A DNA stretch of 23,775 nt from Oscillospiraceae bacterium (GTDB taxonomy: Bacteria > Bacillota > Clostridia > Oscillospirales > Ruminococcaceae). Below, in pieces: positions 1 to 7,839 of the stretch. Positions within the stretch are counted from its first letter, which is position 1. Every line of letters starts with the position of its first letter. The notes under the pieces are model-generated. The model was not told the DNA's origin and did no database searches. It saw only the letters and a program-made list of their open reading frames with translations. A program made the translations under genes and the position numbers. The stretch is taken from positions 1-23,775 of the forward strand of contig CAAGEZ010000067.1 of assembly GCA_900768995.1 (NCBI GenBank), read 5' to 3'.

Positions 1-127
1 CAAGAACATCGGCAATCTTAATTCTATGCTGAGCAATTACGGCGACATATGCAAGAACATCGGCAATCTTAATTCTATGCTGAGCAATTACGGCGACATA
101 TGCAAGAACATCGGCAACCTTAATAAT
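1..127 (+). repeat. 51-bp in-frame tandem repeats, left-end copies
   Basis: Units run 26-76 and 77-127, with the tail of another unit at 1-25. The period is 51 bp (17 codons). The unit reads MLSNYGDICKNIGNLNS, and the last copy ends NN instead of NS. Bases 1-100 equal 23676-23775 exactly, so these are most simply the same physical copies as those at the right end. Confidence 0.95.
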
Positions 128-922
128 TCATATCAGAAAATAATATCTGATAATGAACGTATGGATTTTGATATAAACCGCCTGAAAAAGCATTTAAAGA
201 GCCGACAGAACAGTGCTGAAACCACACACGCACCCTCAGACGCTCCCGTTTCCGCCGATGATTACAGCTCCATTGATTATCTTGATTTTGAAAATCATTT
301 CAGGGGAATGAGAGAGCTTATCATCGAGCGTCAGAGAATGTATCTGCCGTATTTTAAAGGAAAGAAAAATGTTCTGGATTTCGGCTGCGGCAGAGGGGAA
401 TTTCTTGAACTGATGAAAAAAGAGGGGATACACGCTGTAGGAGCTGAAACATATTCCGACTATGTTGACTACTGCACCGAAAGAGGTCTTGAAGTGTATC
501 ACAGGGACGGCCTCAGCTATCTTAAGTCAATGGAAAAGCCGGACGGTATATTTCTGGGTCAGGTCATAGAACATCTGACCATTGACCGGATAGTGGAACT
601 GACTGAAACTGCCTATGAAAAGCTTGATGAGGGCGGAGTTATAATAATGGAAACACCCAATCCCTGCTCCCTCAGCATCTATACCAACGCTTTTTACATC
701 GACCCTTCACACAACAAGCCTGTCCACCCCAAAACAATGGAGTATCTTCTCCATAAAGCAGGCTTTGCACGGAGCAATATTTCCGTTGTCTTTACAGAAT
801 GCAGCCGCCCGAAAAAAACCATTCCCGAGCTTGATGGATATGACAGGTTCAATGCGGCAATGAAAGATGTGGAAAATATGCTTTACGGAAGTCAGGATTA
901 TGCTGTAATTGCGGTAAAGTGA
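1..922 (+). CDS. C-terminal part of coiled-coil/tandem-repeat SAM methyltransferase (continues from 23353)
   Basis: This is the 3' part of a gene whose start lies at 23353 at the other end of the window; reading frame is position 2 onward. It begins inside 17-residue repeats (to about base 127), then a charged, probably coiled-coil stretch (NERMDFDINRLKKHLKSR), then a class I SAM-dependent methyltransferase domain. Visible marks are a pre-domain helix (IIERQRMYLPYF), the SAM-binding loop NVLDFGCGRGEF, an acidic residue after strand 2 (AVGAE), and later blocks GQVIEH, METPNP and HNKPVHPKTMEYLL. These blocks are typical of methyltransferases in ABC-transporter-dependent polysaccharide loci. Inferred role: methylation of the glycan's non-reducing end before export. 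Joined to the 23353 part across the 100-bp terminal overlap it gives 1245 bp, 414 residues. Target sugar and position are unknown. Confidence 0.85.
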   Translation, partial: KNIGNLNSMLSNYGDICKNIGNLNSMLSNYGDICKNIGNLNNSYQKIISDNERMDFDINRLKKHLKSRQNSAETTHAPSDAPVSADDYSSIDYLDFENHFRGMRELIIERQRMYLPYFKGKKNVLDFGCGRGEFLELMKKEGIHAVGAETYSDYVDYCTERGLEVYHRDGLSYLKSMEKPDGIFLGQVIEHLTIDRIVELTETAYEKLDEGGVIIMETPNPCSLSIYTNAFYIDPSHNKPVHPKTMEYLLHKAGFARSNISVVFTECSRPKKTIPELDGYDRFNAAMKDVENMLYGSQDYAVIAVK

Positions 923-935
923 AGACCGTGACCCA

Positions 936-965
936 CAGGCTGACAGCTGTACGGCTGTCGGCCTG
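936..965 (+). other. 12-bp-arm inverted repeat between methyltransferase and GT-C genes
   Basis: Arms 936-947 and 954-965 pair over 12 positions with one G-U wobble and a 6-base loop. No T-run follows, so it is not a standard terminator. It lies inside the cargo operon and could act as an attenuator or mRNA-processing hairpin that sets expression of the two downstream membrane proteins. The function is inferred only. Confidence 0.45.
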
Positions 966-995
966 CACTATAATAATGAGGACGGTAAAATTCAG

Positions 996-2867
996 ATGAT
1001 AAACAAATTAAAGCAGTATATCAGTGCGGATAAATGTATGAAAGCTATGGTCATAGTATCTGTATGGCTTATTTTTATATATGCCGCTATGTCTGTATTT
1101 GATTATTCGGAGGTCGACAGTTATATGCTTCCTTCCATTTCCCTTCAGTACAGACACAGTATGATAATAACCCCGGAGGACATACTTCAGGCAAAGGAAG
1201 ATTTTCCCGATATATATAAAAATGTAAATTCCTATGATGACCTGCGTGCGTCAAGGCTTGTAAAAATAGATGAAGAGCACTGGCTCCCGTATTATTTCCC
1301 GCTGTTTGCGATACTTTCATTGCCAATAAAGCTTTTGCTTGCGTTTATGCATCTGGATCAGCAAAAATGCTTCGCACTGACGGCGGCTCTTGTTTTGTCC
1401 ATAGGCATAATAATGGTTTACAGAAACGCTTTGCAGAAAGACCGCCGACAGTTCTGGATAATACCAATGCTCCTCATAAGTCCCATATGGCTGTATATAA
1501 GATATATCTCCGCAGAAGCACTGATGTGCGGTCTGATACTCACTGCACTGGTGTTCTGGGACAGGGCAGACTACAGACCTGCGGCACTGATAATAAGCAT
1601 CACCTGCACAATGAACCCCACGATAATGGGGATAGGCATAGTGCTGTTCATTGAGCAGTTCATAAAGGAGCTTTCAAAGGATAATAAATTCCTGCTCAAA
1701 AAAGACGGGCTTGTCCGCCAGCTCCTGCTTTGTGCCTGCTATATCCCTTCCCTTGTTCCGTTCGTTATAAATAAATACTATACGGGAAAATGGAACCTTA
1801 CTATGATGTCTCCGGTCAAAATAACCGGTGACTCGCTTCCCCAAAGAGCACTTGAATACTTTTTTGACCTGAATCTCGGCGCCGCCTCCTTTGCCCTGCT
1901 GACGGTCCTGCTTTTCTTTGCGGCTTTTGTTTATTCCGCCGCAAAAAAGAAGCTCCATCTCTGTATGCTCTGCATATCGGGCATATTTACTGTTCTGCTT
2001 TTCTCCTATCATATGCACATAAACTGCGGAATGCGTTACTGCGCAAGATATGTTATATGGATATACCCTGTTCTTATCTTCGCCGTGACCGATTTTCTTT
2101 TAGATCTGCCTGACAGAAAAAAGCTTGTGCATACGGTCATAAATGTATGCTGTACGGCAAATTCCGTTATTTTTATCGGAATAAACGGATTACTTTACAG
2201 CAGACTTGAATTATCCTCAGTCTCAGAATTTGTCCTGAACAATTTTCCGTCCCTTTACGTCTCCTTCTGCGAATCCACATTCAGCAGCAGGACACACCAC
2301 GCCGACGGAGCATACAACCTTGAAAGCTTCGGCGGATATTCAGTATATTGTGATTCCCGAAGCGGCGAGATAAGAAAGCTCCTTTACGTGTCAGACCCTC
2401 AGACAAAAGCTATGCTCGATGCATCAATAATATCCGATAACGGGACAAATATAGCTGATATCCTTGACAGCTCTGACAACGGGAGCCATAAGTGGCTGTC
2501 TGTTTCCCCCTCAGCAAAGACCCAATACCGCATAGATGAGCTGAACGTATCCGTTATAGGCATTTTCAGAGAGCACAATATCCCATACGACACGGAAACG
2601 GTGAATAAGATATCACGGGGAATAAGAGAGGGCGACCGCTCAGTCACTGACAGCCTGTATGATATACTCACCGACGGGCTTACCGATGAACAGGATATGA
2701 TAAGCGAATTTTACCGATGTCTGCTTAAGCGCAGTATAACGCCATATGAAAGCGACCTTCAGAAAAACAGGCTCGAAAGCGGTTCGGCTACTGTATATCA
2801 GATATACAACGAATTTTTTGGGTGTACAGAGTTTGCACGCATATATGATATGGAAAAAGCACAGTGA
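996..2867 (+). CDS. Polytopic membrane GT-C-like glycosyltransferase with C-terminal DUF4214-like module
   Basis: This 623-residue protein has a first membrane helix at about residues 17-37, then an extracytoplasmic loop starting with acidic motif EVDSY, then roughly ten more hydrophobic segments to about residue 400. An early acidic motif after helix 1 is the hallmark of GT-C fold transferases that use lipid-linked sugar donors, but no specific family is recognised. The last ~220 residues are soluble. Residues about 570-620 (EFYRCLLKRSITPYESDL... FFGCTEFARIY) match the pattern of DUF4214 (lY..lL.R.p... F..S.EF). It sits 73 bp downstream of the methyltransferase and its end overlaps the upstream leader of the next gene. 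Likely role: adding side-chain or terminal sugars to the exported polymer outside the membrane. The exact activity is unknown. Confidence 0.6.
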   Translation: MINKLKQYISADKCMKAMVIVSVWLIFIYAAMSVFDYSEVDSYMLPSISLQYRHSMIITPEDILQAKEDFPDIYKNVNSYDDLRASRLVKIDEEHWLPYYFPLFAILSLPIKLLLAFMHLDQQKCFALTAALVLSIGIIMVYRNALQKDRRQFWIIPMLLISPIWLYIRYISAEALMCGLILTALVFWDRADYRPAALIISITCTMNPTIMGIGIVLFIEQFIKELSKDNKFLLKKDGLVRQLLLCACYIPSLVPFVINKYYTGKWNLTMMSPVKITGDSLPQRALEYFFDLNLGAASFALLTVLLFFAAFVYSAAKKKLHLCMLCISGIFTVLLFSYHMHINCGMRYCARYVIWIYPVLIFAVTDFLLDLPDRKKLVHTVINVCCTANSVIFIGINGLLYSRLELSSVSEFVLNNFPSLYVSFCESTFSSRTHHADGAYNLESFGGYSVYCDSRSGEIRKLLYVSDPQTKAMLDASIISDNGTNIADILDSSDNGSHKWLSVSPSAKTQYRIDELNVSVIGIFREHNIPYDTETVNKISRGIREGDRSVTDSLYDILTDGLTDEQDMISEFYRCLLKRSITPYESDLQKNRLESGSATVYQIYNEFFGCTEFARIYDMEKAQ

Positions 2868-2902
2868 CCGCACCCCCGCTTTGCCGCAAAGGAGAGAAAA
2901 TA

Positions 2903-4969
2903 ATGAAGAAACAACCTGCATCTGACCTCAGCGCAAGTAAGATAATAAATACCGAAGCATTGTTTTATATCGCAGTTCTTGCGGCCACGCTGATACTTGG
3001 GTGGTGTTCGCTGGGAAAAGGCTTTTCCCCCGATATTTATCCGGGGCTCAGCGTAGGAGACACTATGTTCGGCTCGTCTCTTATAAAAGGGATACAGGAA
3101 AACGGCATAACGGGCATATGGTTCAATGACAGACTGGGAGCTCCCGACAGGTGTACGCTTATTGACTATACAGTCCTTGGATATATACAGGTGTTTGTGA
3201 CCTGGATACTGTCGCTTTTTATAAAATCCACCTCGGGAATAATGTATGGCTACCTGATATATACCTTTGCCGCTGACGGACTTAGTATGTACTGGCTTTT
3301 GAGAAAGCTGTCTGTAAAACGTGAAATCTCATTTGCCGTCAGCATTCTTTTCTCTGTAACACCATACCATTTTTACAGATATATAAATCATTCGAGCCTG
3401 TCGGACTATTCGGCAATAATATTTGCTGTTTACATCGCTCTTGTGGTTCTGGACGTGATAGAGGACAAAAGCATTGCAGGGAAAGCTTTAATATGCATAT
3501 ACATCGGGCTTTCCTACGGCTATTACTATGCATTCGGACTTATACTCATCGGCGCCGCTTTCCTGATAAGACTGTTCCGCAGCGGACTGAACAGGAAATT
3601 TTTCAAGGACCTCTGGGTGATAGGTGCTGTTCTCATTACCGTTGTGCTGTCAAATCTCCCGAAAATAATTTACGGTCTCAGGTACGGAGCCAATTCAAGC
3701 GCAGGCCATCGAGGCTGGTTTGAACAGGAGCTTTACGGACTTACAATACTTAACCTTTTACGTCCTGTAATGTACTCGAGAATACCCCTTCTGAAGCTTG
3801 TTTCGGAAAAGCTTGTATATAATTCCACAGAAAGCACATATGCCACACTGGGAATAATAAGCTCCGCAGGCTTTCTGATATTGTGCATACTTCTTGTGTT
3901 CTCCTTTATCAATAAGGAAAAAACCAAGGAAAAGGGCTGGGTGCTTATAGACTATCTTTCGCTTTCAGCTCTTGTATGCGTGCTGTTTGGCACTGTAGGC
4001 GGCTTCGGTGAATTGTTCAACATCATCATAACCCCTCAGCTCAGATGTCAGAACAGAATATGCATAGCCATATCCGCACTCGCCCTTATAGCTATAGCAG
4101 TCATATTGAACAAGCTGACGGCGGACAAGGGCAGGATACCCTCACTTCTTATATGCACGGCTGTTCTCGGCGTTGGTCTTTTCGACCAGTACCGTATTCT
4201 TCCCGACAACTGGCAGGAAGATACAAAACCATATCAGGAACAGTATTCAAGCTACTTTTCCAAGGTCGAGGAGGCTCTTCCCGAAGGGGCAATGGTCTAT
4301 CAGATACCGTTTGTGGTATTTCCGGAAGCAGGTCCCACCGCCGATATGCCCGATTATTATCATCTCCTCGGATACCTTTTCACGGATAATGTGAAGTGGA
4401 GCTATGGAGCTGTAAGAGGACGTGACGATGCGGCACGCTCGCTTTATATCGATTCGGGAATGAGTGCAGAGTTTATAAACGGTCTGAAAGATGCAGGCTT
4501 CAGTGCGGTATATATATACACAGATGCCTACGCCGACCACGGCGCAAAGGTACTTGATTTTTACAGCGGCATTGGCGTCACCCCCATTGTATCAGAGGAC
4601 GGAAAGCATTATGTTTATGACATTTCCGCTGTTTCGGTACCTGATAATTATACAATGGTCATAAACAGATGGAATGCACAGAACTCCCTCGGGCTTGCCC
4701 CCCATGATATATCCGAGCTTGGGGCGGCTCTCAGAGAGAGGACACCTCAGGACATTGACAGGCTTTACACTGTCTTTATCTCAGATACCGGAGCAGAGGA
4801 TCTCTCCTCGGAGGAGTATGTAACTCTTATGTACTCTATGTTCCTGAGCCGTGACCCCGATGAGGCGGGATTTAACGGCTGGACAGAAAAGCTTTCCCAT
4901 ATGGACAGAAAAAGCGTGTTCAGCTCCTTTGCCTCCTGCGATGAGTTCAGGTCATATATGGAAGAATGA
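2903..4969 (+). CDS. Second polytopic membrane protein, GT-C/YfhO-like, with C-terminal DUF4214-like module
   Basis: The start is ATG 2903, behind AAAGGAGAG (2888-2896). An in-frame GTG at 2864 overlaps the previous stop but has no ribosome site. The protein has 688 residues. About 11-12 hydrophobic segments span residues ~20-430, with an acidic extracytoplasmic loop after the first helix (SPDIYPGLSVGDTMF), then a soluble domain. The final ~55 residues (YVTLMYSMFLSRDPDEAGFNGW... ASCDEFRSYM) are a good DUF4214-type match. The layout resembles large GT-C-like or YfhO-like proteins that modify cell-wall glycans. It is the last rightward cargo gene, 39 bp before the convergent resolvase. Function beyond membrane glycan modification is not established. 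Confidence 0.6.
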   Translation: MKKQPASDLSASKIINTEALFYIAVLAATLILGWCSLGKGFSPDIYPGLSVGDTMFGSSLIKGIQENGITGIWFNDRLGAPDRCTLIDYTVLGYIQVFVTWILSLFIKSTSGIMYGYLIYTFAADGLSMYWLLRKLSVKREISFAVSILFSVTPYHFYRYINHSSLSDYSAIIFAVYIALVVLDVIEDKSIAGKALICIYIGLSYGYYYAFGLILIGAAFLIRLFRSGLNRKFFKDLWVIGAVLITVVLSNLPKIIYGLRYGANSSAGHRGWFEQELYGLTILNLLRPVMYSRIPLLKLVSEKLVYNSTESTYATLGIISSAGFLILCILLVFSFINKEKTKEKGWVLIDYLSLSALVCVLFGTVGGFGELFNIIITPQLRCQNRICIAISALALIAIAVILNKLTADKGRIPSLLICTAVLGVGLFDQYRILPDNWQEDTKPYQEQYSSYFSKVEEALPEGAMVYQIPFVVFPEAGPTADMPDYYHLLGYLFTDNVKWSYGAVRGRDDAARSLYIDSGMSAEFINGLKDAGFSAVYIYTDAYADHGAKVLDFYSGIGVTPIVSEDGKHYVYDISAVSVPDNYTMVINRWNAQNSLGLAPHDISELGAALRERTPQDIDRLYTVFISDTGAEDLSSEEYVTLMYSMFLSRDPDEAGFNGWTEKLSHMDRKSVFSSFASCDEFRSYMEE

Positions 4970-5004
4970 TACCAAACACCCATTGGATTATGGTGTTCAG
5001 TATC
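4968..5004. terminator. Possible bidirectional hairpin between cargo operon end and resolvase
   Basis: Arms 4968-4980 and 4992-5004 pair as 5 bp, a 2-base mismatch, then 6 bp, with an 11-base loop. It overlaps the cargo stop codon and sits at a convergent junction, where a terminator is expected. No clear T-run is present on either strand, so the call is weak. Confidence 0.3.
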
Positions 5005-5008
5005 ACAT

Positions 5009-5572
5009 TCACAGCCCCATTTCCCTGACCCTTCTGTAAAACCTGTTAGGCTTCATATCAAACTTTTTCATAGTACAAACGGCAGACTGCTCACCCCTGC
5101 GCCACTTTGCGCACTCAGCCCTGAAACGGGCTTCATCAACGGGAATGGGCTTTCTGCCTTTGTATTTTCCCCTTGCCTTTGCAATGGCGATGCCCTCCCT
5201 CTGACGCTCCAGTATGACAGCCCTTTCAAACTCCGCAAGCCCTGCAAACATTGTTAGCATAAGCTTGCCCTGGGGGGTGGAGGTGTCAAGGCTTTCCTTT
5301 AAGCTCACAAGCTGAACGCCCTTTTTCGTAAGCTCCTCAACTATCCTCAGCAGGTCGGAAGTGCTGCGGGCAAGACGGCTGTATTCCGTGACTATCACCC
5401 TGTCCCCCTCTCTCACATATTCAAGCATTTTTTTAAGCTCAGGGCGGTCTGCGTCCTTTCCGCTGCATTTGTCAAGGAAGATTCTGTCCGTTCCCATCTC
5501 CTCAAATGCCGATATCTGCCTTGCCTCATTCTGCTCGTGGGTGGATACTCTTGCATAGCCTATCAGTGCCAT
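5009..5572 (-). CDS. Serine recombinase (resolvase/invertase family)
   Basis: This 187-residue small serine recombinase has the normal length for Tn3/gamma-delta-type resolvases. The N-terminus MALIGYARVS carries catalytic Ser10 in the RVS motif. The conserved block EYSRLARS supplies active-site arginines, and GLAEFERAVILERQREGI is the dimer-helix region. A helix-turn-helix sits at the C-terminus (about residues 145-187). The start is ATG 5572 because the family consensus begins there and AAAAGGGGAC precedes it; an upstream in-frame ATG at 5638 overlaps the promoter. On a plasmid its likely job is resolving multimers at a res site next to its own promoter. Inversion or cargo integration is less likely because no transposase or flanking repeats are seen. 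Confidence 0.92.
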   Translation of the reverse strand: MALIGYARVSTHEQNEARQISAFEEMGTDRIFLDKCSGKDADRPELKKMLEYVREGDRVIVTEYSRLARSTSDLLRIVEELTKKGVQLVSLKESLDTSTPQGKLMLTMFAGLAEFERAVILERQREGIAIAKARGKYKGRKPIPVDEARFRAECAKWRRGEQSAVCTMKKFDMKPNRFYRRVREMGL

Positions 5573-5609
5573 TTTAAAGTCCCCTTTTTTCATAAAAGTG
5601 TTTGATTTA

Positions 5610-5638
5610 AGTATATTCCTTATTCTGCCATATGTCAA
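5610..5638 (-). promoter_or_regulatory. Promoter for the resolvase gene
   Basis: On the minus strand, TTGACA (5633-5638) is followed after exactly 17 bases by TATACT (5610-5615), 38 bp before the ATG. The -35 box overlaps one arm of the TGTCA/TGACA inverted pair, which suggests self-repression by resolvase binding. Confidence 0.75.
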
Positions 5639-5663
5639 TATGCATTTTCATATTTATATGACA
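5633..5663. other. Candidate res subsite (TGTCA ... TGACA inverted pair)
   Basis: TGTCA (5633-5637) and TGACA (5659-5663) are inverted over 31 bp with an AT-rich centre. Small serine resolvases bind paired 12-bp half-sites of TGTC type over 28-34 bp next to their own gene. The assignment is inferred from motif, size and position. Confidence 0.45.
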
Positions 5664-5678
5664 CATATTTTCTTTATC

Positions 5679-5700
5679 TCCTTAGGGTATAGCCTAAGGA
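5679..5700. promoter_or_regulatory. 8-bp-arm palindrome between divergent promoters
   Basis: Perfect arms TCCTTAGG (5679-5686) and CCTAAGGA (5693-5700) surround GTATAG. It lies 18 bp upstream of the rightward -35 box and near the resolvase promoter. It may be an operator or a second recombinase site. Confidence 0.45.
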
Positions 5701-5717
5701 CACACAGGGACTATGTA

Positions 5718-5746
5718 TTGACAGACCCCCATATGAATGATATAAT
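5718..5746 (+). promoter_or_regulatory. Perfect-consensus sigma-A promoter for the nucleotidyltransferase
   Basis: TTGACA (5718-5723), exactly 17 bases, then TATAAT (5741-5746): a full match to the vegetative consensus. Transcription should begin near 5753, about 40 bases before the ATG at 5794. Confidence 0.88.
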
Positions 5747-5793
5747 GACTTTAAACAGCATAAAAAAACACGCTCTGAAAGGACAGCTCAGAA

Positions 5794-6666
5794 ATGAATG
5801 ATATAACATTGGTCGTACTTGCCGCCGGTATGGGCTCCCGCTTCGGCAGCAGGATAAAACAGCTTGAACCTATCGGTCCCCATGGAGAGCTGTTTATTGA
5901 TTATTCAATAAGGGACGCCGCCGAGGCAGGCTTTAACAAAGTCATCTTCATTATCAGACGTGACATAGAAAAGCTTTTTAAGGAAGCTATAGGAGACCGT
6001 ATTTCTAAGATACTTCCCACAGAATATGTCTATCAGGAAAAAACGATGCTCCCCGCAAGAGCTTCCGATTTCCCCGAAAGGATAAAGCCCTGGGGAACTG
6101 CACAGGCACTGTATTGCTGTAAAGACATACTTCACGAAAATTTCGGCGTTATCAATGCAGATGATTTTTACGGCAAAAACGCCTTTCTTTCACTGGCAGG
6201 CTTTTTGAATTCTCCCGATGCCTCCGCCTGCTCGGTGGGATTTACCCTGAAAAACACCCTTTCCGAAAATGGCCCGGTGAACAGAGGCATCTGCCACATA
6301 AATAAAGACGGACTTCTTATGGACGTCATAGAGACCAAAAATATCACAAAGGACAGCCACGGCATAATAAGCGGAATGCAGAACGGGAAAAGGGTCAAGC
6401 TTGATGAAAATGATACCGTTTCGATGAGTATGTGGGGCTTTGCTCCTTCATTTACGGAAAGGCTCTCCCGTGAGCTTGGGGGATTTATAGCCTCCCTGCC
6501 TTTTAATGAGCTTTCGGCAGAGCTGACTGTTGCCGATGCGGTAGATGCCGAGATAAAGCAATATGGCTTTGATGTCAGAGACCTTGTCACAGACAGCCGC
6601 TGGTACGGCATCACTTATGAGGCTGATGCTGAATTTGTACGGAAGGCTTTATCACGGAATACATAA
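5794..6666 (+). CDS. Sugar-phosphate nucleotidyltransferase family protein
   Basis: This 290-residue GT-A-fold nucleotidyltransferase has N-terminal LAAGMGSRFGSRIKQLEPIG, the nucleotide-binding signature of NDP-sugar pyrophosphorylases, with Lys in KQ. A further block PWGTAQALYCCKD...FGVINADDFYG supplies the metal-binding aspartate. Members transfer NMP to a sugar-1-phosphate, but the sugar and nucleotide cannot be read from the motifs. It lacks the GDP-mannose-type block FVEKP seen in the plasmid's ManC, so it is not a duplicate of that enzyme. An AAAGGA site precedes the ATG. It is a single-gene transcript set apart from the glycan operon, behind its own perfect promoter and followed by a strong hairpin. 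It may supply a side-chain sugar, or serve another purpose. Confidence 0.8.
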   Translation: MNDITLVVLAAGMGSRFGSRIKQLEPIGPHGELFIDYSIRDAAEAGFNKVIFIIRRDIEKLFKEAIGDRISKILPTEYVYQEKTMLPARASDFPERIKPWGTAQALYCCKDILHENFGVINADDFYGKNAFLSLAGFLNSPDASACSVGFTLKNTLSENGPVNRGICHINKDGLLMDVIETKNITKDSHGIISGMQNGKRVKLDENDTVSMSMWGFAPSFTERLSRELGGFIASLPFNELSAELTVADAVDAEIKQYGFDVRDLVTDSRWYGITYEADAEFVRKALSRNT

Positions 6667-6670
6667 AATT

Positions 6671-6702
6671 TGCCTGTATAAGCTCAAAGGCTTATACAGG
6701 CA
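6671..6702. terminator. Bidirectional terminator between nucleotidyltransferase and replication operon
   Basis: GCCTGTATAAGC (6672-6683) and GCTTATACAGGC (6690-6701) form a perfect 12-bp stem with a 6-base loop, extended by one T-A pair. AT-rich flanks follow on both strands (ATTTCT on plus, AAATTTTAT on minus). It lies between convergent genes. Confidence 0.75.
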
Positions 6703-6773
6703 TTTCTATGCACATTCATATACACATACATCTGCACATTTATATACACATAATCATACAAATGCACATCAGT
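6703..6773 (-). repeat. CATACA/TACACA low-complexity tract (TGTATG on minus strand)
   Basis: Degenerate runs of CACATACA, TATACACA and ATACACATAA fill the space after the replication operon. On the minus strand, which is sense for that operon, it reads TGTGTATG. Similar tracts occur at 8703-8990, 11191-11226, 11581-11614 and 12774-12826. Confidence 0.6.
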
Positions 6774-7838
6774 CTAATCCACCTCAAACTCCACCCCCAC
6801 AAAGGAGCGGCCCTCTTTTACCTCTTTGTATGATGTCACAAGGCCCTTTTCCACCCATTCATCAAGGAGCTTTTTAATGACCTCTCTGTCCCTTATAAAA
6901 TCCTTGCTGAGAGGGGGCTTTTCCATACCGCTGTCACGGTACATAGTTTCATAAAGTATCTTGTTTCGCTTCAGCTTTCCGCTTTTGTAGCTCATTATGC
7001 GCATAAGGAGATAATCCTGAAAGGCAATGACCTTTTCCGTTGCATTTGCGTTCATAAGTCCTATGTATTCCATAGGGATAGTGATAAGGGTCTTTTTAGC
7101 CCTGTTGTAGGTGAGCAGTGCAGGCTCGCTTATCATCTGAATGCTTTTTGTTACCTTGCCCTTTTCGCTGGTAATTGTGCCCATTCGGCAGTTGAGCATA
7201 TTGTCCTCGATAACTGCGCTCTGAATGCGGTCGTTGTGGTCTTTCAGGATACCCGCATCAATAAGAGGCTGTTTGTCCGATATCATATGTGCATTTACCT
7301 CGGCGGTAAGGTCGATAAACACCTTTATGCTCCTGAGCTTGTTGAGGGACCTTTCCACAGCCTCTATCTGCCCCGATGAGGGGTTTGTCCGTGCATATCC
7401 CGTCATAACGCCGAATATCTCGGAAAGGGTGACTATCTTCCGCCCTTCAAGATAAAGGGTGCTGAGAGCGTTGTATATTCTTCTGTCATAAGCGGTTATC
7501 TTGTATCTGCCGTTTTTGTTGAGAATGGTCAGGTCAACTGAATCATCATAGGAGAACGAACACAGGGAATAAACGGGGGCATTGTCTCCGTGGCTCTCCC
7601 TCACAGTGACCTCGGTGGCAAGGAATTTGAGCTGACCGTCCACCTCGGTGCCGTAAAGCTCGTTCATTACCTCGTTGCGGATAAGCTCGTTGTTGACAGG
7701 GCTGTTCTGCTGAACGAACCTGTCAAGCCTGCCGGTGCTGATGCGGACAAGCTCCGTCCTCTCCCCTGTCATGGGCTGGGTTATGCTTCCGGGCTTCGAT
7801 TCCTCCCGCCATATGGAGTATTCTTCAGTATCGGACAT
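6774..7838 (-). CDS. Probable plasmid replication initiator (winged-helix Rep)
   Basis: This 354-residue protein resembles winged-helix plasmid initiators. The centre (YKITAYDRRIYNALSTLYLEGRK..TLSEIFGVMTG) looks like a DNA-binding winged helix, followed by a second helical domain (ATEKVIAFQDYLLMRIM) and a C-terminal basic/acidic wing region. ATG 7838 is chosen, with GGGGTGAG just upstream; an in-frame GTG at 7847 would add three residues and overlap the preceding stop. It is translationally coupled to the unknown gene at 7840. The iterons it would bind lie about 3.2 kb away, upstream of the primase-helicase, which is further than usual. I recognise the general architecture, not a named family, so a transcriptional or accessory role remains possible. 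Confidence 0.6.
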   Translation of the reverse strand: MSDTEEYSIWREESKPGSITQPMTGERTELVRISTGRLDRFVQQNSPVNNELIRNEVMNELYGTEVDGQLKFLATEVTVRESHGDNAPVYSLCSFSYDDSVDLTILNKNGRYKITAYDRRIYNALSTLYLEGRKIVTLSEIFGVMTGYARTNPSSGQIEAVERSLNKLRSIKVFIDLTAEVNAHMISDKQPLIDAGILKDHNDRIQSAVIEDNMLNCRMGTITSEKGKVTKSIQMISEPALLTYNRAKKTLITIPMEYIGLMNANATEKVIAFQDYLLMRIMSYKSGKLKRNKILYETMYRDSGMEKPPLSKDFIRDREVIKKLLDEWVEKGLVTSYKEVKEGRSFVGVEFEVD

Positions 7839-7839
7839 A

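Noticed and set aside
5009..5572. Serine recombinase as evidence of a transposon or integron around the cargo
   Set aside because: No transposase, terminal inverted repeats or target duplications are seen, and the size fits a plasmid multimer resolvase.
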